Notes: generated by a model from the letters alone, not told the origin. Positions 7,701 to 15,260 are shown, counted from the stretch's first letter. The stretch: DNA of 19,999 bases from JAULUH01 sp032111745 (GCA_032111745.1 JAULUH010000329.1:1-19999); one strand, 5' to 3'. Made by a program: numbers and translations.

Positions 7701-9651
7701 CCCCGAGGCCATCACCCAGGCGTTCGATGCCTGCCTCAGCCATATGCTGGACGAGATCGAGCACGCAGCCGTGGGCGTGGAGATCGCCTATCCCGAGGGC
7801 AGGCGCATGGTTGCCAGGGTGGTCGACCGGGAGCTCCCGCCGGTTGAAACGTTGTCGTTCTCAGAACGCGATACCTTCCTGGTCACCGGCGGTGGCAGTG
7901 GTATCGCCGCGTGCATCCTGTTGGCCCTGGCGGAGGCGTATCCGGCTCGCCTTGTGGTTCTGGACCAGGTGCCCCTGCCCGAGAACATCGCGGATCTGGC
8001 AGGGCTGGGCGAGGCAGGCCTGGCCCAGGTCAAACAGGATATCCACCAGCGGCTGCAGCAGGAGCATGACCGGATCACCCCGGTCATGCTCAACCGGGAG
8101 TTCGAGCAGGTGACCCGGGCCATCGCCATCTACCAGAACCTGCAAGCGGTGAGACGGCTCGATCGTCAGGTCCACTACATCGCCTGCGACGTCAGGGATC
8201 ATGCCGCCCTACGGCCACTGCTGGAACAGGCCAGAGCGACCGTCGGCCCCATCACGGCTATCATTCATGCCGCCGGCCTGGACCGCAGCCATCTCCTGGA
8301 TCAGAAGAGCGTGGAGGAGTTCCAGCAGGTCTTTGCGGTGAAGGCGGAGGGCGCCTGTAACCTGATGGACCTGTGCCGTGAGGACCCCCTGCGCCTGGTG
8401 GTGGCCTTCGCCTCCATCTCCGGCCGCTTTGGCAACGCTGCCCAGCTCGACTACTGCGCCGCCAACAACTTCCTCAGCTACTGGATCCGCTTCCTGGGCC
8501 ACGTCCATCCCGACCTGCATGCCCTCAGCCTGGTGTGGTCGGGCTGGAGCGATACCGGCATGGCCTGGCGCAACGAGCTGGTGCGCCAGCGCTCCCTGGA
8601 GACCGGGCTCAACCTGATCGACGTAGACCAGGGCGTGGCGGCGTTCATGGAGGAGATCGTGAATGCCACGGGCGAGCGGGAGGTGATCCGCCACCGGGGC
8701 CTCGACGGCTTCCTGGAGCCGGGCCTTGCCTCCCTCTACCTGCCCGACTATCCGCTGATCGACCGCGTCACCCTGCAGGACGGCGCCAACCACCGGGCCT
8801 ACCGCATGTTCTCCGTGGAACGGGATGCGCTGATCGACCAGCATCGCCTGGGCAAAGTGCCCATCCTGGCCGCCGTGGCCTATGCCGAGCTGGCCGTGGA
8901 ATACTATGCCATGCAGGCCGGTCGCCAGGGCCATTACCTGCTGCAGCACATGACCTTCCCCAACGCCTTCAAGCTCTTCCGCGAGCAGCCGCGCGAGCTT
9001 TTTGTCGAGGGCCAGCCTAGCGGCGCCGATGACACCTGGGCCATTGCCGTCAAGTCCATCTTCAAGCCAGCCACCGGCGAGCAGGCCCAGGTCGTCCTGC
9101 ACTCCGAGGTGGAGGTCTCCGGCGGCCGGCCCAAGGAGCACGATCTGGATCCGCAGCAGTGGGCCAACCATTGGGACGAGCCTATCAGCCTGCCGGCGGA
9201 GGAGTCGCTGCAGCTACTCGTCGGTGCTGGCCCGGAGCAGCGCATCATCTTGGGGCCTCTCTACAACGATGTCCTGCGAGACCCCCAGGCCAAGGAGCCG
9301 GTGCTGATCTATCCCCAGGGCGCGATCTATCCCACCTATTTCCCCAGGGAGCAGCTCACCAACCCGCGCTACCCCCTGGCCCGCCTGCTGGTCAATCCCT
9401 GTTTCCTGGACTCGATCTACCAGGCCTGCGCCGCGCACCTGCTGGTGCATCGCCAGCGGGTTTACCTGCCGTGGGATATCGGCGAGCTGGGCATCCTGCG
9501 GGTGCCGCGGGAGGAGGGCCTGTACCGCTGCTACACCCGTGTGGTCGCCGAGACCGCCAACACCGTGGCCTACGACGTGGTCATGGTCGACGGTGACGGC
9601 CGGGCTTGCTACGTCGCCCGCAATGCGGCTTTTCGCCTGATCAACCTGTGA
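1771..9651 (+). CDS. iterative type I polyketide/PUFA-like synthase, KS-AT-KS-ACP-ACP-KR-DH
   Basis: A 2626-residue megasynthase. The ATG at 1771 has AGGAG 9 nt upstream and leads directly into the KS domain (MDGSSTPKIAVVGLG); the longer frame from GTG 1621 adds 50 unlikely residues. KS1 (about 8-475) has C218 in DAACAS, H352 in HGTAT and H393 in NIGH. AT (about 611-905) has S707 in GHSLGE and HAFHS at H812, the pattern of malonyl-CoA users. KS2 (about 991-1502) is divergent but keeps C1244 (AACSS), H1392 (HETYT) and H1432 (TGHTMG). Two carrier-like domains follow: 1570-1640 (DLGFGAEQQ, Ala1604 at the serine position) and 1668-1750 (DLGIDTVKQ, Thr1707). A KR structural half (1800-2025) and KR (2026-2320) show TGGGSGIA, K2191, S2215, Y2228 and N2232. 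The C-terminal DH double hotdog (2327-2626) has H2358 and D2547. There is no ER or TE. The order resembles PUFA and enediyne synthases but with an extra KS. Product unknown. Confidence 0.92.
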   Translation: MDGSSTPKIAVVGLGVLFPDARNVDQFWQNILSKKVSIRPLPESLFEAEVFHRPDLLTALHKQDKSITNIAGWIDDLSFDTVRRYRIPPSVAEHMDVNQHAALYTASQALDANPLQGVANERVAVILGNGMVGTRYGDAMFRVQFQLMEHYLRQHPGFQQLPPAQQDEIIADVAAQVLKDTISISEDTAPGVLPNIIAGRIASVYDFHGPSFTVDAACASVLAAVIAGIQGLQLGTYDAAICGGADMPLKQLGFVMFSALNALSPDGSYPFDKRANGFVMSQGSGTVVLKRMEDAERDGDTIYALITGYGQASDGKGKSIAAPNAEWQAHAVELACRMAGYPVDTIEMVEAHGTATRVGDVVEVMGLKQAFQNLGATRQSYCGLTSVKSNIGHLKSAAGIAGLIKAILALHHKTLPPTASFEEINPKLELEGSPFYILDELREWAANSDHPRRANVSSFGFGGADYHLALEEYRPNEHSRPVVAGFTAEPAAAPATRPAQAGGEATGPATSGLVFLAANSAEELDAAAQAFLTAASAHGDLPFPELCLLHGYAAKPSSPARLAILAASPEDLSAKLDLWRQHRSGDQAYDRLKAKGIFSRLGPPVTPAETALLFPGQASQYPYMLAAVHDAYDAVRTWFHKADAFWLRQHGHTVSSLVFPGDGGEDAALERLRQTQNAHPAIFVSSFALYDLLRQHGLAAGFMIGHSLGEITALAAAGMLNFADALQLVDRRGYAFHDASLPDSGQMLSLVGSVEQANQLVAESGCAVTVANINSPSQVVLSGTTPAIGQFQQFLQEKGIKNRLLYVSHAFHSSLLEPVAERFFRQIKDIPFHPSPIRVVMNHRGTYYPTDPAAVAGIPELMHDQLLQPVGFVDGVRRLAADGVRLFVEVGPGSILSSLVRDILPEDDTRVLTANPRGADDLASLQKLWGALFAEGVPVEPLPTPGIRPSQPLQPVAASPGPPSLREAPHSRAAAARPDPTPVPSAAASVVYSGVAVGLPGSFKEMFRDDNFQQLFQGHNLIERLTDAEKQQMVERQITRLVKDQAGPTFQLLTTLDDVIQLAGKLGRIDLVRDYHVDEKMVQDMTTCIAAGVAAGYEALRDAHIPLVQEYARTSTGRLLPQKLALPPAMQDETGVIFANGFPLIDPVIAEVSRYVAYAYGSKTRRELLAFYESIIARVKDYQARKLLTDWYALHYSRLCDNPGEEDVYRFNHRFMTEISAQANNVLATLINARGPNFQLNAACSSTANAITIAEDFLRSGRVRRMIVVGADDPSSATNLPLLGAGFLCTGAATNEADLYKAAVPFDRRRNGMIMGAGAVGIVLETGEAVAERGVVEVCQLLGTHSFNTAGHIAQIDTPTFSRHLESFVGRMEREHGLRRDQIARQAIYISHETYTPPRGGCSQTEVGALKAVFGDHFRQILVGNTKGMTGHTMGASLEDAVAAKALQYGQCPPVVNLAEPDPMLDGLNLWHGGGHDRTLALKMSAGFGSQGHFVLLCKAATGDRRIVDPARHAAWLKSIAPESAAATGLQGRVLVVRDGAAVLPGEPAPAQPAVELAHPAAPPALDSKDLAAQVVALISGLSGYPPEMLEPEMEFHADLGFGAEQQGAIAAGLAGHFGLPADALQLSGATTIGNAIGQVTQAQAARTGPAAAVPASPQPAGPAAPGGIDREAIIADTLKVFAEVTKYADDMLDLDMEMEADLGIDTVKQATILAILGEKYGLERQEGMQLSTYPTIRHIVDLICATAATVAVPAPLEAPAPAAAPAAEPMPAVPQTILEPPVALAAEPALVPPAAGLRSPLSRLVVELAAEELGAMELDLKGKSVWVMGDDAGIVEQAAAAFAGREASVHTFVFPATISPAAVEEAFAGFAHGRALDVIVDCTHVGEAVQFESLSLAEAGQLLFRSSTARFVVTKVLSGEGRRPSRIVCLTAVDGYLGLDPQHGHVADPSYGALAGFYKGLRKEWPETSVRIVDFAPEAITQAFDACLSHMLDEIEHAAVGVEIAYPEGRRMVARVVDRELPPVETLSFSERDTFLVTGGGSGIAACILLALAEAYPARLVVLDQVPLPENIADLAGLGEAGLAQVKQDIHQRLQQEHDRITPVMLNREFEQVTRAIAIYQNLQAVRRLDRQVHYIACDVRDHAALRPLLEQARATVGPITAIIHAAGLDRSHLLDQKSVEEFQQVFAVKAEGACNLMDLCREDPLRLVVAFASISGRFGNAAQLDYCAANNFLSYWIRFLGHVHPDLHALSLVWSGWSDTGMAWRNELVRQRSLETGLNLIDVDQGVAAFMEEIVNATGEREVIRHRGLDGFLEPGLASLYLPDYPLIDRVTLQDGANHRAYRMFSVERDALIDQHRLGKVPILAAVAYAELAVEYYAMQAGRQGHYLLQHMTFPNAFKLFREQPRELFVEGQPSGADDTWAIAVKSIFKPATGEQAQVVLHSEVEVSGGRPKEHDLDPQQWANHWDEPISLPAEESLQLLVGAGPEQRIILGPLYNDVLRDPQAKEPVLIYPQGAIYPTYFPREQLTNPRYPLARLLVNPCFLDSIYQACAAHLLVHRQRVYLPWDIGELGILRVPREEGLYRCYTRVVAETANTVAYDVVMVDGDGRACYVARNAAFRLINL

Positions 9652-9667
9652 TCCAGGATCGCCGTCC

Positions 9668-10333
9668 ATGGAAGCTTTCCTGGCTGAGGCCGCCCGTACC
9701 TTCGGCTTCAGCTACGCCATCCAATCGATCCCCGATTTGGCCGCTGAGCTCGACGCGGCTGGCGATGCCTTCGCCTGCGCCCGGCTCACGCCCGCCGAAC
9801 GGGCCCGCTTTGCCACCCTGCGGGTCCCCAAGCGCCGTGCCGAATGGCTGGCCGGCCGCTTGGCTGCCAAGGCCGCCTTCGCCCGCCACGCCGCCGCTGG
9901 CACCGCGCCTGCCGAGGTCTCGATTCTCAGCCGGCCGAGCCGGGCCCCGTTCATCGTCGAGGCTCCCGGCCTGCGGTTGTCCATCAGCCATTGCCAGGAC
10001 TACGCCGTGGCCGTGGTCGCGGCCTTCGACATCGGCGTCGACGTCGAGAGGACCGAGGCCCGGCCGGCCGTCCTGGCCCGGGCTATCCTGTGCCCCGACG
10101 AGGAGCGGCTCCTCGAGCATGTCTGCGGTTGCCCTGCGGAGGTGGACGCCATGGTCACTCGCTTCTGGTCCCGCAAGGAGGCCGTGGCCAAATTCCTGCA
10201 CCTGGGCGGGTCATTGGATTTTCGTTGCATCAACACGGCCGGCGACCTGGCCTGCCTCCCCGGCTTGGCCCAGGCCGGCGTGCGCCTGTTGTCCGCACCC
10301 TATGACGGCTATTGGATTTCCCTCGCCCTGTAG
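9668..10333 (+). CDS. Sfp-type 4'-phosphopantetheinyl transferase
   Basis: A 221-residue enzyme that transfers the phosphopantetheine arm of CoA to carrier proteins. The two Mg2+/CoA motifs are clear: GVDVER with D125 and E127, and FWSRKEAVAKF with W167, K170 and E171. LSISHCQDYAVAVV (104-117) is the usual SxSH region that touches CoA. It starts 16 nt after the synthase stop, with CCAGGA as a likely ribosome binding site. Its place in the operon says it serves the synthase domains and/or the discrete ACP encoded downstream. In enediyne synthases this activity is fused to the C-terminus; here it is a separate protein. Confidence 0.92.
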   Translation: MEAFLAEAARTFGFSYAIQSIPDLAAELDAAGDAFACARLTPAERARFATLRVPKRRAEWLAGRLAAKAAFARHAAAGTAPAEVSILSRPSRAPFIVEAPGLRLSISHCQDYAVAVVAAFDIGVDVERTEARPAVLARAILCPDEERLLEHVCGCPAEVDAMVTRFWSRKEAVAKFLHLGGSLDFRCINTAGDLACLPGLAQAGVRLLSAPYDGYWISLAL

Positions 10334-10360
10334 GACTTTTTTGACCCAGAGATTACCGGC

Positions 10361-11329
10361 ATGAACGAGGCCAGCTCCCGCTACGTGGACCGCTTCGCCA
10401 CCGAGCGCCTGATCAAGGAGAAGCTCAGCCTGGTGCACCATGCTCCCGACCCCCGGGGCACCCGTCTGGACGCGAGCCTCGCCAGCCTGGCGCAGTTGCC
10501 TGCCTGGCCTGCGGGCGTGGAGGAGACCCGGGAGGGCCGCCGCGGCCGGCTCTGCTTCCCCTCCGCCATCGCTACCGGGCACCCTAACAACGACCTGGTG
10601 CAATGCCGCTGCCACTATGCCGCCAATCCCAGGGGCAACGTGGTCTTCGTCCATGGCCTCTACGAGGACAACCTCCAGCTCTACGACTTCTTCATCTCCC
10701 TCCTGAACGAGCAGGCCCTGGACGTCTATTTGCTGCTGCTGCCCTACCACTACGGCCGCACGCCGCTGTCCAGCCACTTTAGCGGCGAGCTGTTCTGGAG
10801 CGCCGACATCCACCGCAGTGCCCTGGCCTATCAACAGGCCGTCTATGATTTGTTTCAACTTACTTCTTTCGTGCAACATCACACCGGCCGGCCCGTTGCC
10901 ATCGCCGGCTTCAGCATGGGCGGCGGCATCGTCCTCTCCCTGGCTGCTCGCATCCCGCTCGACCGCGTCTTCGCCATCAACCCCGTGTGCAACATGAGCG
11001 AGCTAGTGTGGGATAGCGCCTTGTTCGCACCCATCCGGCAGGACCTGGAAACCCACGGGGTCAGCCTGCAAGCCCTGCGCGGCCACTACAGCCAGCTCGA
11101 GCCCCTCAATGCCGGCCCCATCGCGACCGGCCCGCAGCACATCGTGCTGGCCCACAGTCTGTACGACCAGATCAACGATCCCGCCAATTACGACCTGTTG
11201 GCGCGGCGCTGGCAGCTAACGCGGGTGCTGAGCTACAAGGCCGGGCATCTCAACATTCTGCGCGTTCCCAGGCTGCCCATGGACCTGGCCAGCTTCACCA
11301 TGGAGGCTGCGGCCGATGAACACCTGTGA
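10361..11329 (+). CDS. alpha/beta-hydrolase fold protein, likely esterase/thioesterase
   Basis: A 322-residue alpha/beta hydrolase. VVFVHGLYEDN (94-104) supplies the HG oxyanion motif, GFSMGGG (183-189) the nucleophile S185, D269 or D273 (SLYDQIND) the likely acid, and H296 in YKAGHLN the catalytic His. The first 70 residues are not a typical hydrolase core and may form a cap. No signal peptide is visible, so it should act in the cytoplasm. As the synthase has no thioesterase domain, this is the obvious candidate for chain release, editing or hydrolysis of a product ester. The substrate cannot be read from the sequence. Its end overlaps the next gene by 14 nt. Confidence 0.85.
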   Translation: MNEASSRYVDRFATERLIKEKLSLVHHAPDPRGTRLDASLASLAQLPAWPAGVEETREGRRGRLCFPSAIATGHPNNDLVQCRCHYAANPRGNVVFVHGLYEDNLQLYDFFISLLNEQALDVYLLLLPYHYGRTPLSSHFSGELFWSADIHRSALAYQQAVYDLFQLTSFVQHHTGRPVAIAGFSMGGGIVLSLAARIPLDRVFAINPVCNMSELVWDSALFAPIRQDLETHGVSLQALRGHYSQLEPLNAGPIATGPQHIVLAHSLYDQINDPANYDLLARRWQLTRVLSYKAGHLNILRVPRLPMDLASFTMEAAADEHL

Positions 11330-12809
11330 TTTCCTCTTTGGCGTGCGAGAGGCCTGGCGGGACAACACCGCCCTGGTGGACGTGGAGTCCGGCCGCCGCT
11401 ACACCTATCGCCAGCTGCAGGACGCAGTGCGGGCCCTCAGCCACCAGCTGCAGGGCCTGGGTTTTCGCCCGCGGGACGTCATCGCCACCCATCTCTACAA
11501 CGGCGCCGAGGCGGTGGTAGCTCATTTGGCGATCCAATACACCGGTGGCGTCAGCTGCCTGCTGGACCCCCTAATCCCGGCCCACAGCCTGGCCTATTAC
11601 GTGGTCGACAGCGGGGCTCGTGGCCTGCTGACCCACCTGCCCCGATCCGCCGCGGCCGGCCACTTGCCTGCGGGCCTGCCCATCCTGGAGGCAGCTGAGG
11701 TGGCGGAACTCAGCGACCGGGAGCCGCCAGCTGCGGCGGTTCCGCCCTACCCCTGCGACCCTGAGGCCGTGGCCGCCATCTTCTACACCTCTGGCACCAC
11801 CAGCCAGCCCAAGGGGGTGATGCTGCCGCCCCGCAGCTTCACCTCCCACTTCCGCATCTTCACCCGGGCCTGCTACACCTATGCGCCAGAGGATCGATTG
11901 CTCTGTTTCGTGCCCTTCTCCCATGGCTACGGCTCCAAGTCCATCTTCCTGCCTTGCCTCAACGCCGGCGCGGCCATGGTCATCATGCGCTCCTTCCAGC
12001 CCTTCAAGGTGGCCGAGGTGGTGGCCGCGGAGGGCATTACCCATCTCTTCGGCGTGCCCTCGCACTACCAGCAGCTCCTGCGCCGCGACGAACTGATGCA
12101 GCCCATGCGCCAATTGAAGGCCGCATTCTGTGCCGCGGCCCTGCTCAAGCTGGAGACGGCCCGGGAGTGGCAGGCGCAGGCGGGCTACCACCTGGACGAG
12201 GGCTACGGCCTGATCGAGACGTGCACCGGCGTCGCCTTCCGTCGCGGCCGGCTGCCCAGCCGGCTGGGGGATATCGGCACCTACCCGGCTGACCTGGTGG
12301 ATATCGCCATCGTGGACGACGACTTTCGCTTCCTCCCTCCGGGCGAGCGCGGCGAGATCGTGGTGCGCGGCCCCAGCGTCATGCTGGGCTACCTCAACAA
12401 GCCGGAGGAGACCGCCCGGGCCCTGCACGACGGCTGGTTCCGCACCGGGGACCTGGGCTACAAGACCGCGCAGGACGAGATCATCCTCGCCGGCCGCATC
12501 AAGGACGTGGTGAACGTGGCCGGTATCAAGGTGGCGCCGGTGGAGATCGAGGCCGCGCTGAACGAGCACCCCGCGGTGAGCGAGTCGGCCGTACTCGGCG
12601 TGCCCGACGACATGTATGGGGAGGTGGTCGTGGCCTTTGTCGCGCCCCGCCCCGAGGCCGGCGCTGGCGAGCGGGAGCTGATGCGCTTCCTGCAAACGCG
12701 GCTGATGAGCTTCCAGGTGCCCAAGTCCATCGTCTTCGTGGAGGACTTCCCGCGCAACACCATGGGCAAGATCGACAAGAACGCCCTGCGCGACCAGGTG
12801 GTGGCCTGA
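11316..12809 (+). CDS. AMP-forming acyl-CoA/acyl-ACP ligase (ANL superfamily)
   Basis: A 497-residue adenylating enzyme that would activate a carboxylic acid as acyl-AMP and pass it to CoA or a carrier protein. The motifs appear in order: YTSGTTSQPKGVM (157-169, P-loop), DEGYGLIE (294-301, A5), GWFRTGDLGY (373-382, A7), GRIKDVVNVAGIKVAP (393-408, A8 hinge) and NTMGKI with K485 (A10 catalytic Lys). Length fits the family and the enzyme looks complete. It overlaps the hydrolase gene by 14 nt and is followed after 1 nt by a KASIII-like gene, so it is translated with them. The ACP encoded two genes later is a natural acceptor, making this a likely starter- or extender-acid loading enzyme; acid identity is unknown. 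Confidence 0.9.
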   Translation: MNTCDFLFGVREAWRDNTALVDVESGRRYTYRQLQDAVRALSHQLQGLGFRPRDVIATHLYNGAEAVVAHLAIQYTGGVSCLLDPLIPAHSLAYYVVDSGARGLLTHLPRSAAAGHLPAGLPILEAAEVAELSDREPPAAAVPPYPCDPEAVAAIFYTSGTTSQPKGVMLPPRSFTSHFRIFTRACYTYAPEDRLLCFVPFSHGYGSKSIFLPCLNAGAAMVIMRSFQPFKVAEVVAAEGITHLFGVPSHYQQLLRRDELMQPMRQLKAAFCAAALLKLETAREWQAQAGYHLDEGYGLIETCTGVAFRRGRLPSRLGDIGTYPADLVDIAIVDDDFRFLPPGERGEIVVRGPSVMLGYLNKPEETARALHDGWFRTGDLGYKTAQDEIILAGRIKDVVNVAGIKVAPVEIEAALNEHPAVSESAVLGVPDDMYGEVVVAFVAPRPEAGAGERELMRFLQTRLMSFQVPKSIVFVEDFPRNTMGKIDKNALRDQVVA

Positions 12810-12810
12810 G

Positions 12811-13887
12811 ATGACTGGCTCACTCCCACCCACCGTCTTTGACTTTCCGGCCTATCGCCCGCGGCTCATGCGCCAGCACAGCCGCATCCTGGCCACGGCC
12901 GCCTGTCTGCCGGACCGCGTGATCAGCAACCAGGACATCATCGACGCCGGCCAGCTGCCGGTGACCGATGGCGTGGTGCGCAAGACCCTGGGCATGGCAA
13001 ACCGCCGCGTAGCCCCCGCGGGTGTGGCCGACTCGGACCTGCTGGCGGAGGCTGCCCGCCGCTGCCTCGCCGCGGCTGGCCTCGCGCCCGACCAGTTGTC
13101 GCGCATCCTGGTCACCAAGCTCCTGGGTGACCGGGTGTTGCCCATGACCGCCGCCCTGGTGCAGCGCCAGCTCCGGTGCACGGTGGCCATGCATGCGGTC
13201 GACATCGAGGGCGGCACTAGCGCCTTTCTGCAGGCCGTGGACCTGGCCACCCGCTACATCAGCACCACCCACAACGAATGGAACAACGGATGTGTCCTGG
13301 TGCTTTCGGGCGGCCTGCACAACCTGCCGGTCAGCAAGACCGACCCCCGGCTGGCCTTCCTGTTCGGCGACGGGGCGGCGGCGGTGTTGCTGGGGGTGGC
13401 GGCTGAGCCGCACTTTCTGGCCAGCTACGCCTACACCAACCACGCCTATTTTGCGGCCGCCGGCACCAGGACGCTGAAGGTCGACCAGGGCATCTCGGAA
13501 AGGCTCTATGAGCAGGGGGAGGTCGGCCTGCTGTACGACCTCTACACCATGGGCAACTGGAAGGATACCGCGGACTTCTACGTGCAGGCTGCGGAGGTCA
13601 CCCGGGACCGGCTGCTGGAGGAGAGCGGGCTGGCCATGGACGACGTCGATCTGGTCCTGGTCACCGAGAACAATCGCCGCCTGCGCGACCTGACCCTGGC
13701 CGCGCTTGGGGTGCCCGAGGAGCGCAGCCTCACCGTCATCCAGGACTACGGCAACACCATGTCCGCCATGCTGCCCCTGCTGCTCCACAAGGGGTTCCAG
13801 GAGGGCCGGCTGCAGGCGGGCCAGCACGTCATGCTCATCTCCCATGGCGAGGGCGCCAGCGGGGGCGGGCTGATCTATCGGGTGTAG
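12811..13887 (+). CDS. KASIII-like (FabH-fold) protein lacking the catalytic cysteine
   Basis: A 358-residue thiolase-fold protein of the FabH/KASIII type. It shows ILATAACLPDRVISNQDII near the N-terminus, LFGDGAAAVLLG (184-195), YGNTMSAM with N315, and the C-terminal HGEGASGGG. At the active-site position the partner KASIII protein of this operon has DVLAACSGF, but this one has DIEGGTSAF, so Thr136 replaces the cysteine. The usual HQAN histidine region reads TENNRRLRD and has no His. It therefore should not condense by the FabH mechanism alone. It may be a structural or regulatory subunit, like PqsB in the PqsBC heterodimer, or an acyltransferase with another mechanism. The start is placed 1 nt after the ligase stop, with AGGTGG upstream. 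Confidence 0.82.
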   Translation: MTGSLPPTVFDFPAYRPRLMRQHSRILATAACLPDRVISNQDIIDAGQLPVTDGVVRKTLGMANRRVAPAGVADSDLLAEAARRCLAAAGLAPDQLSRILVTKLLGDRVLPMTAALVQRQLRCTVAMHAVDIEGGTSAFLQAVDLATRYISTTHNEWNNGCVLVLSGGLHNLPVSKTDPRLAFLFGDGAAAVLLGVAAEPHFLASYAYTNHAYFAAAGTRTLKVDQGISERLYEQGEVGLLYDLYTMGNWKDTADFYVQAAEVTRDRLLEESGLAMDDVDLVLVTENNRRLRDLTLAALGVPEERSLTVIQDYGNTMSAMLPLLLHKGFQEGRLQAGQHVMLISHGEGASGGGLIYRV

Positions 13888-13902
13888 AAGGGAACCAAGG
13901 GT

Positions 13903-14190
13903 ATGGACGCCAGCGCAAGCCAGTACGACTATGTCTACAGCACCGCCAGGGATCTCATCAGCAGCTACCTGCGGCTGGCACCGGGGGAGCTGCAGCCGGA
14001 CTCACACATGGTGGACGATATCGGCGCGGACTCTCTGGCGCTGGTAGAGCTGGGCTTTCAGATCTCCGAGGCCTTCGGCGTGCCCATGTTGGACACCAGC
14101 GGCAACAAGCTCGTGTTCAAGCGCCTGGTGGCGTACATTGTAGAGACCATGCCCGCCGGCCAACCCCTGGCCGGCGCCGAAGGGAGCTGA
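13903..14190 (+). CDS. discrete acyl carrier protein
   Basis: A 95-residue ACP. The motif DDIGADSLALVELGFQI places the phosphopantetheine serine at S44, and the helix II sequence is typical. It lies 15 nt after one KASIII-like gene and 6 nt before another. It is the only carrier in this operon with a canonical serine, since both carrier-like domains of the megasynthase lack it. Likely roles are accepting an acyl group from the AMP ligase and serving the KASIII pair, or even acting in trans with the synthase. The phosphopantetheinyl transferase of the operon should activate it. Confidence 0.9.
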   Translation: MDASASQYDYVYSTARDLISSYLRLAPGELQPDSHMVDDIGADSLALVELGFQISEAFGVPMLDTSGNKLVFKRLVAYIVETMPAGQPLAGAEGS

Positions 14191-14196
14191 CGACCT

Positions 14197-15234
14197 ATGC
14201 TGTCGACCATGGCCTACCCGGAGAGCCAGCCGCCGCAGATCCGCCGCTACGCCCGGATCCTGGCCACCAGCGTGGTGGTGCCCGAGCGGGTGGTGACCAA
14301 CGACGACATCATCCGGCGCTACGACCTGATCGCCACCGACCGCGCGGTGCAGTATTCGATCGGCATCAAGGAGCGCCGCTATGCCGAGGAGGATGCCTCG
14401 GTGGCGGGGCTGCTGGCGGAGGCCGCCCGGCAGTGCCTTGATCGGGCGGGCATCTCTGCGGAGCGATTAGATCGGGTGATTTACACCAAGCTGCTGGGCG
14501 ACCAGATGGTGCCGGCCACGGCGATCAAGGTGCTGGCCGAGCTGGGGGTGCAGAGAGGGATCCCGGCGTTCGACGTGCTGGCGGCCTGCAGCGGCTTCGT
14601 GCACCTGATGGACATGGCCATCCGCTACATCGACACCGGGGACGACCTGGTGCTGATCCTGGGCGGCGACATCTCCAGCCGGCTGGCCGGGGCCAAGAAC
14701 AAGAAGGACACCCGCACCATCTTCCTGCAGGGCGACGCGGTGGTGGGCATGCTGCTGGGGGTGTGCGACACCCAGCACGTCCTGGCCTCCTATCTCTACA
14801 CCGACAACACCTATTTCGACTACTCCTACATCCCCTTTGGCACGGAGCTGCTGAACAAGACCCATGCCTTCGACGACCAGATGTTCAACATGCAGATGCC
14901 GGATGGGATGGTGGTGCACGAGTCGGTGGTGGATTCCTGTGCGCTGGTGGCGGAGAAGCTGCTGGCCCAGGCCGGGCTGGGGCTGGAGGACGTGGACGTG
15001 GTGATCACCAGCGACCAGACCACCTTCACCTGGCAGGCGCAGCTGCAGCGGCTGGGGGTGCCGGCGGAGAAGAGCACGAGCCTGTTCTGCCAGTACGGCA
15101 ACACCGTGGCCGCCCTTAGCCCCATCAACCTGCACCAGATGATCGAGACCGGCCGCCTGCAGCGGGGCATGACCGTGCTCTTCATGGCCCACGGCGCCGG
15201 CGCCAGCGGCGGGGGGCTGATCTTTCGCTATTAG
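14197..15234 (+). CDS. KASIII-like ketosynthase/acyltransferase with catalytic cysteine
   Basis: A 345-residue FabH-fold protein. C131 lies in DVLAACSGF, the site that takes the acyl group, N302 in QYGNTVAAL matches the FabH Asn, and H332 lies in AHGAGASGGG. The position where FabH has the HQAN histidine reads TSDQTTF, so no His is evident there and D273 lies close by. The triad is thus unlike FabH (Cys-His-Asn) and not plainly like the CerJ-type acyltransferases (Cys-His-Asp). Similarity to the KASIII-like protein two genes upstream is visible along the whole length, so the pair probably arose by duplication. GGGAG 10 nt before the ATG at 14197 supports the start; the ATG at 14209 is an alternative. 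Confidence 0.85.
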   Translation: MLSTMAYPESQPPQIRRYARILATSVVVPERVVTNDDIIRRYDLIATDRAVQYSIGIKERRYAEEDASVAGLLAEAARQCLDRAGISAERLDRVIYTKLLGDQMVPATAIKVLAELGVQRGIPAFDVLAACSGFVHLMDMAIRYIDTGDDLVLILGGDISSRLAGAKNKKDTRTIFLQGDAVVGMLLGVCDTQHVLASYLYTDNTYFDYSYIPFGTELLNKTHAFDDQMFNMQMPDGMVVHESVVDSCALVAEKLLAQAGLGLEDVDVVITSDQTTFTWQAQLQRLGVPAEKSTSLFCQYGNTVAALSPINLHQMIETGRLQRGMTVLFMAHGAGASGGGLIFRY

Positions 15235-15260
15235 GGTGGTAGCACGGATTCCGGAGGCTC

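Noticed and set aside
8209..9171. 320-residue minus-strand frame
   Set aside because: Antisense to the KR and DH domains of the synthase; no recognisable protein sequence.
1771..10333. Enediyne synthase cassette
   Set aside because: Domain order KS-AT-ACP-KR-DH plus PPTase is similar, but there is an extra KS, the PPTase is separate, and no enediyne partner genes (such as the E3, E4, E5 or E10 types) are present.
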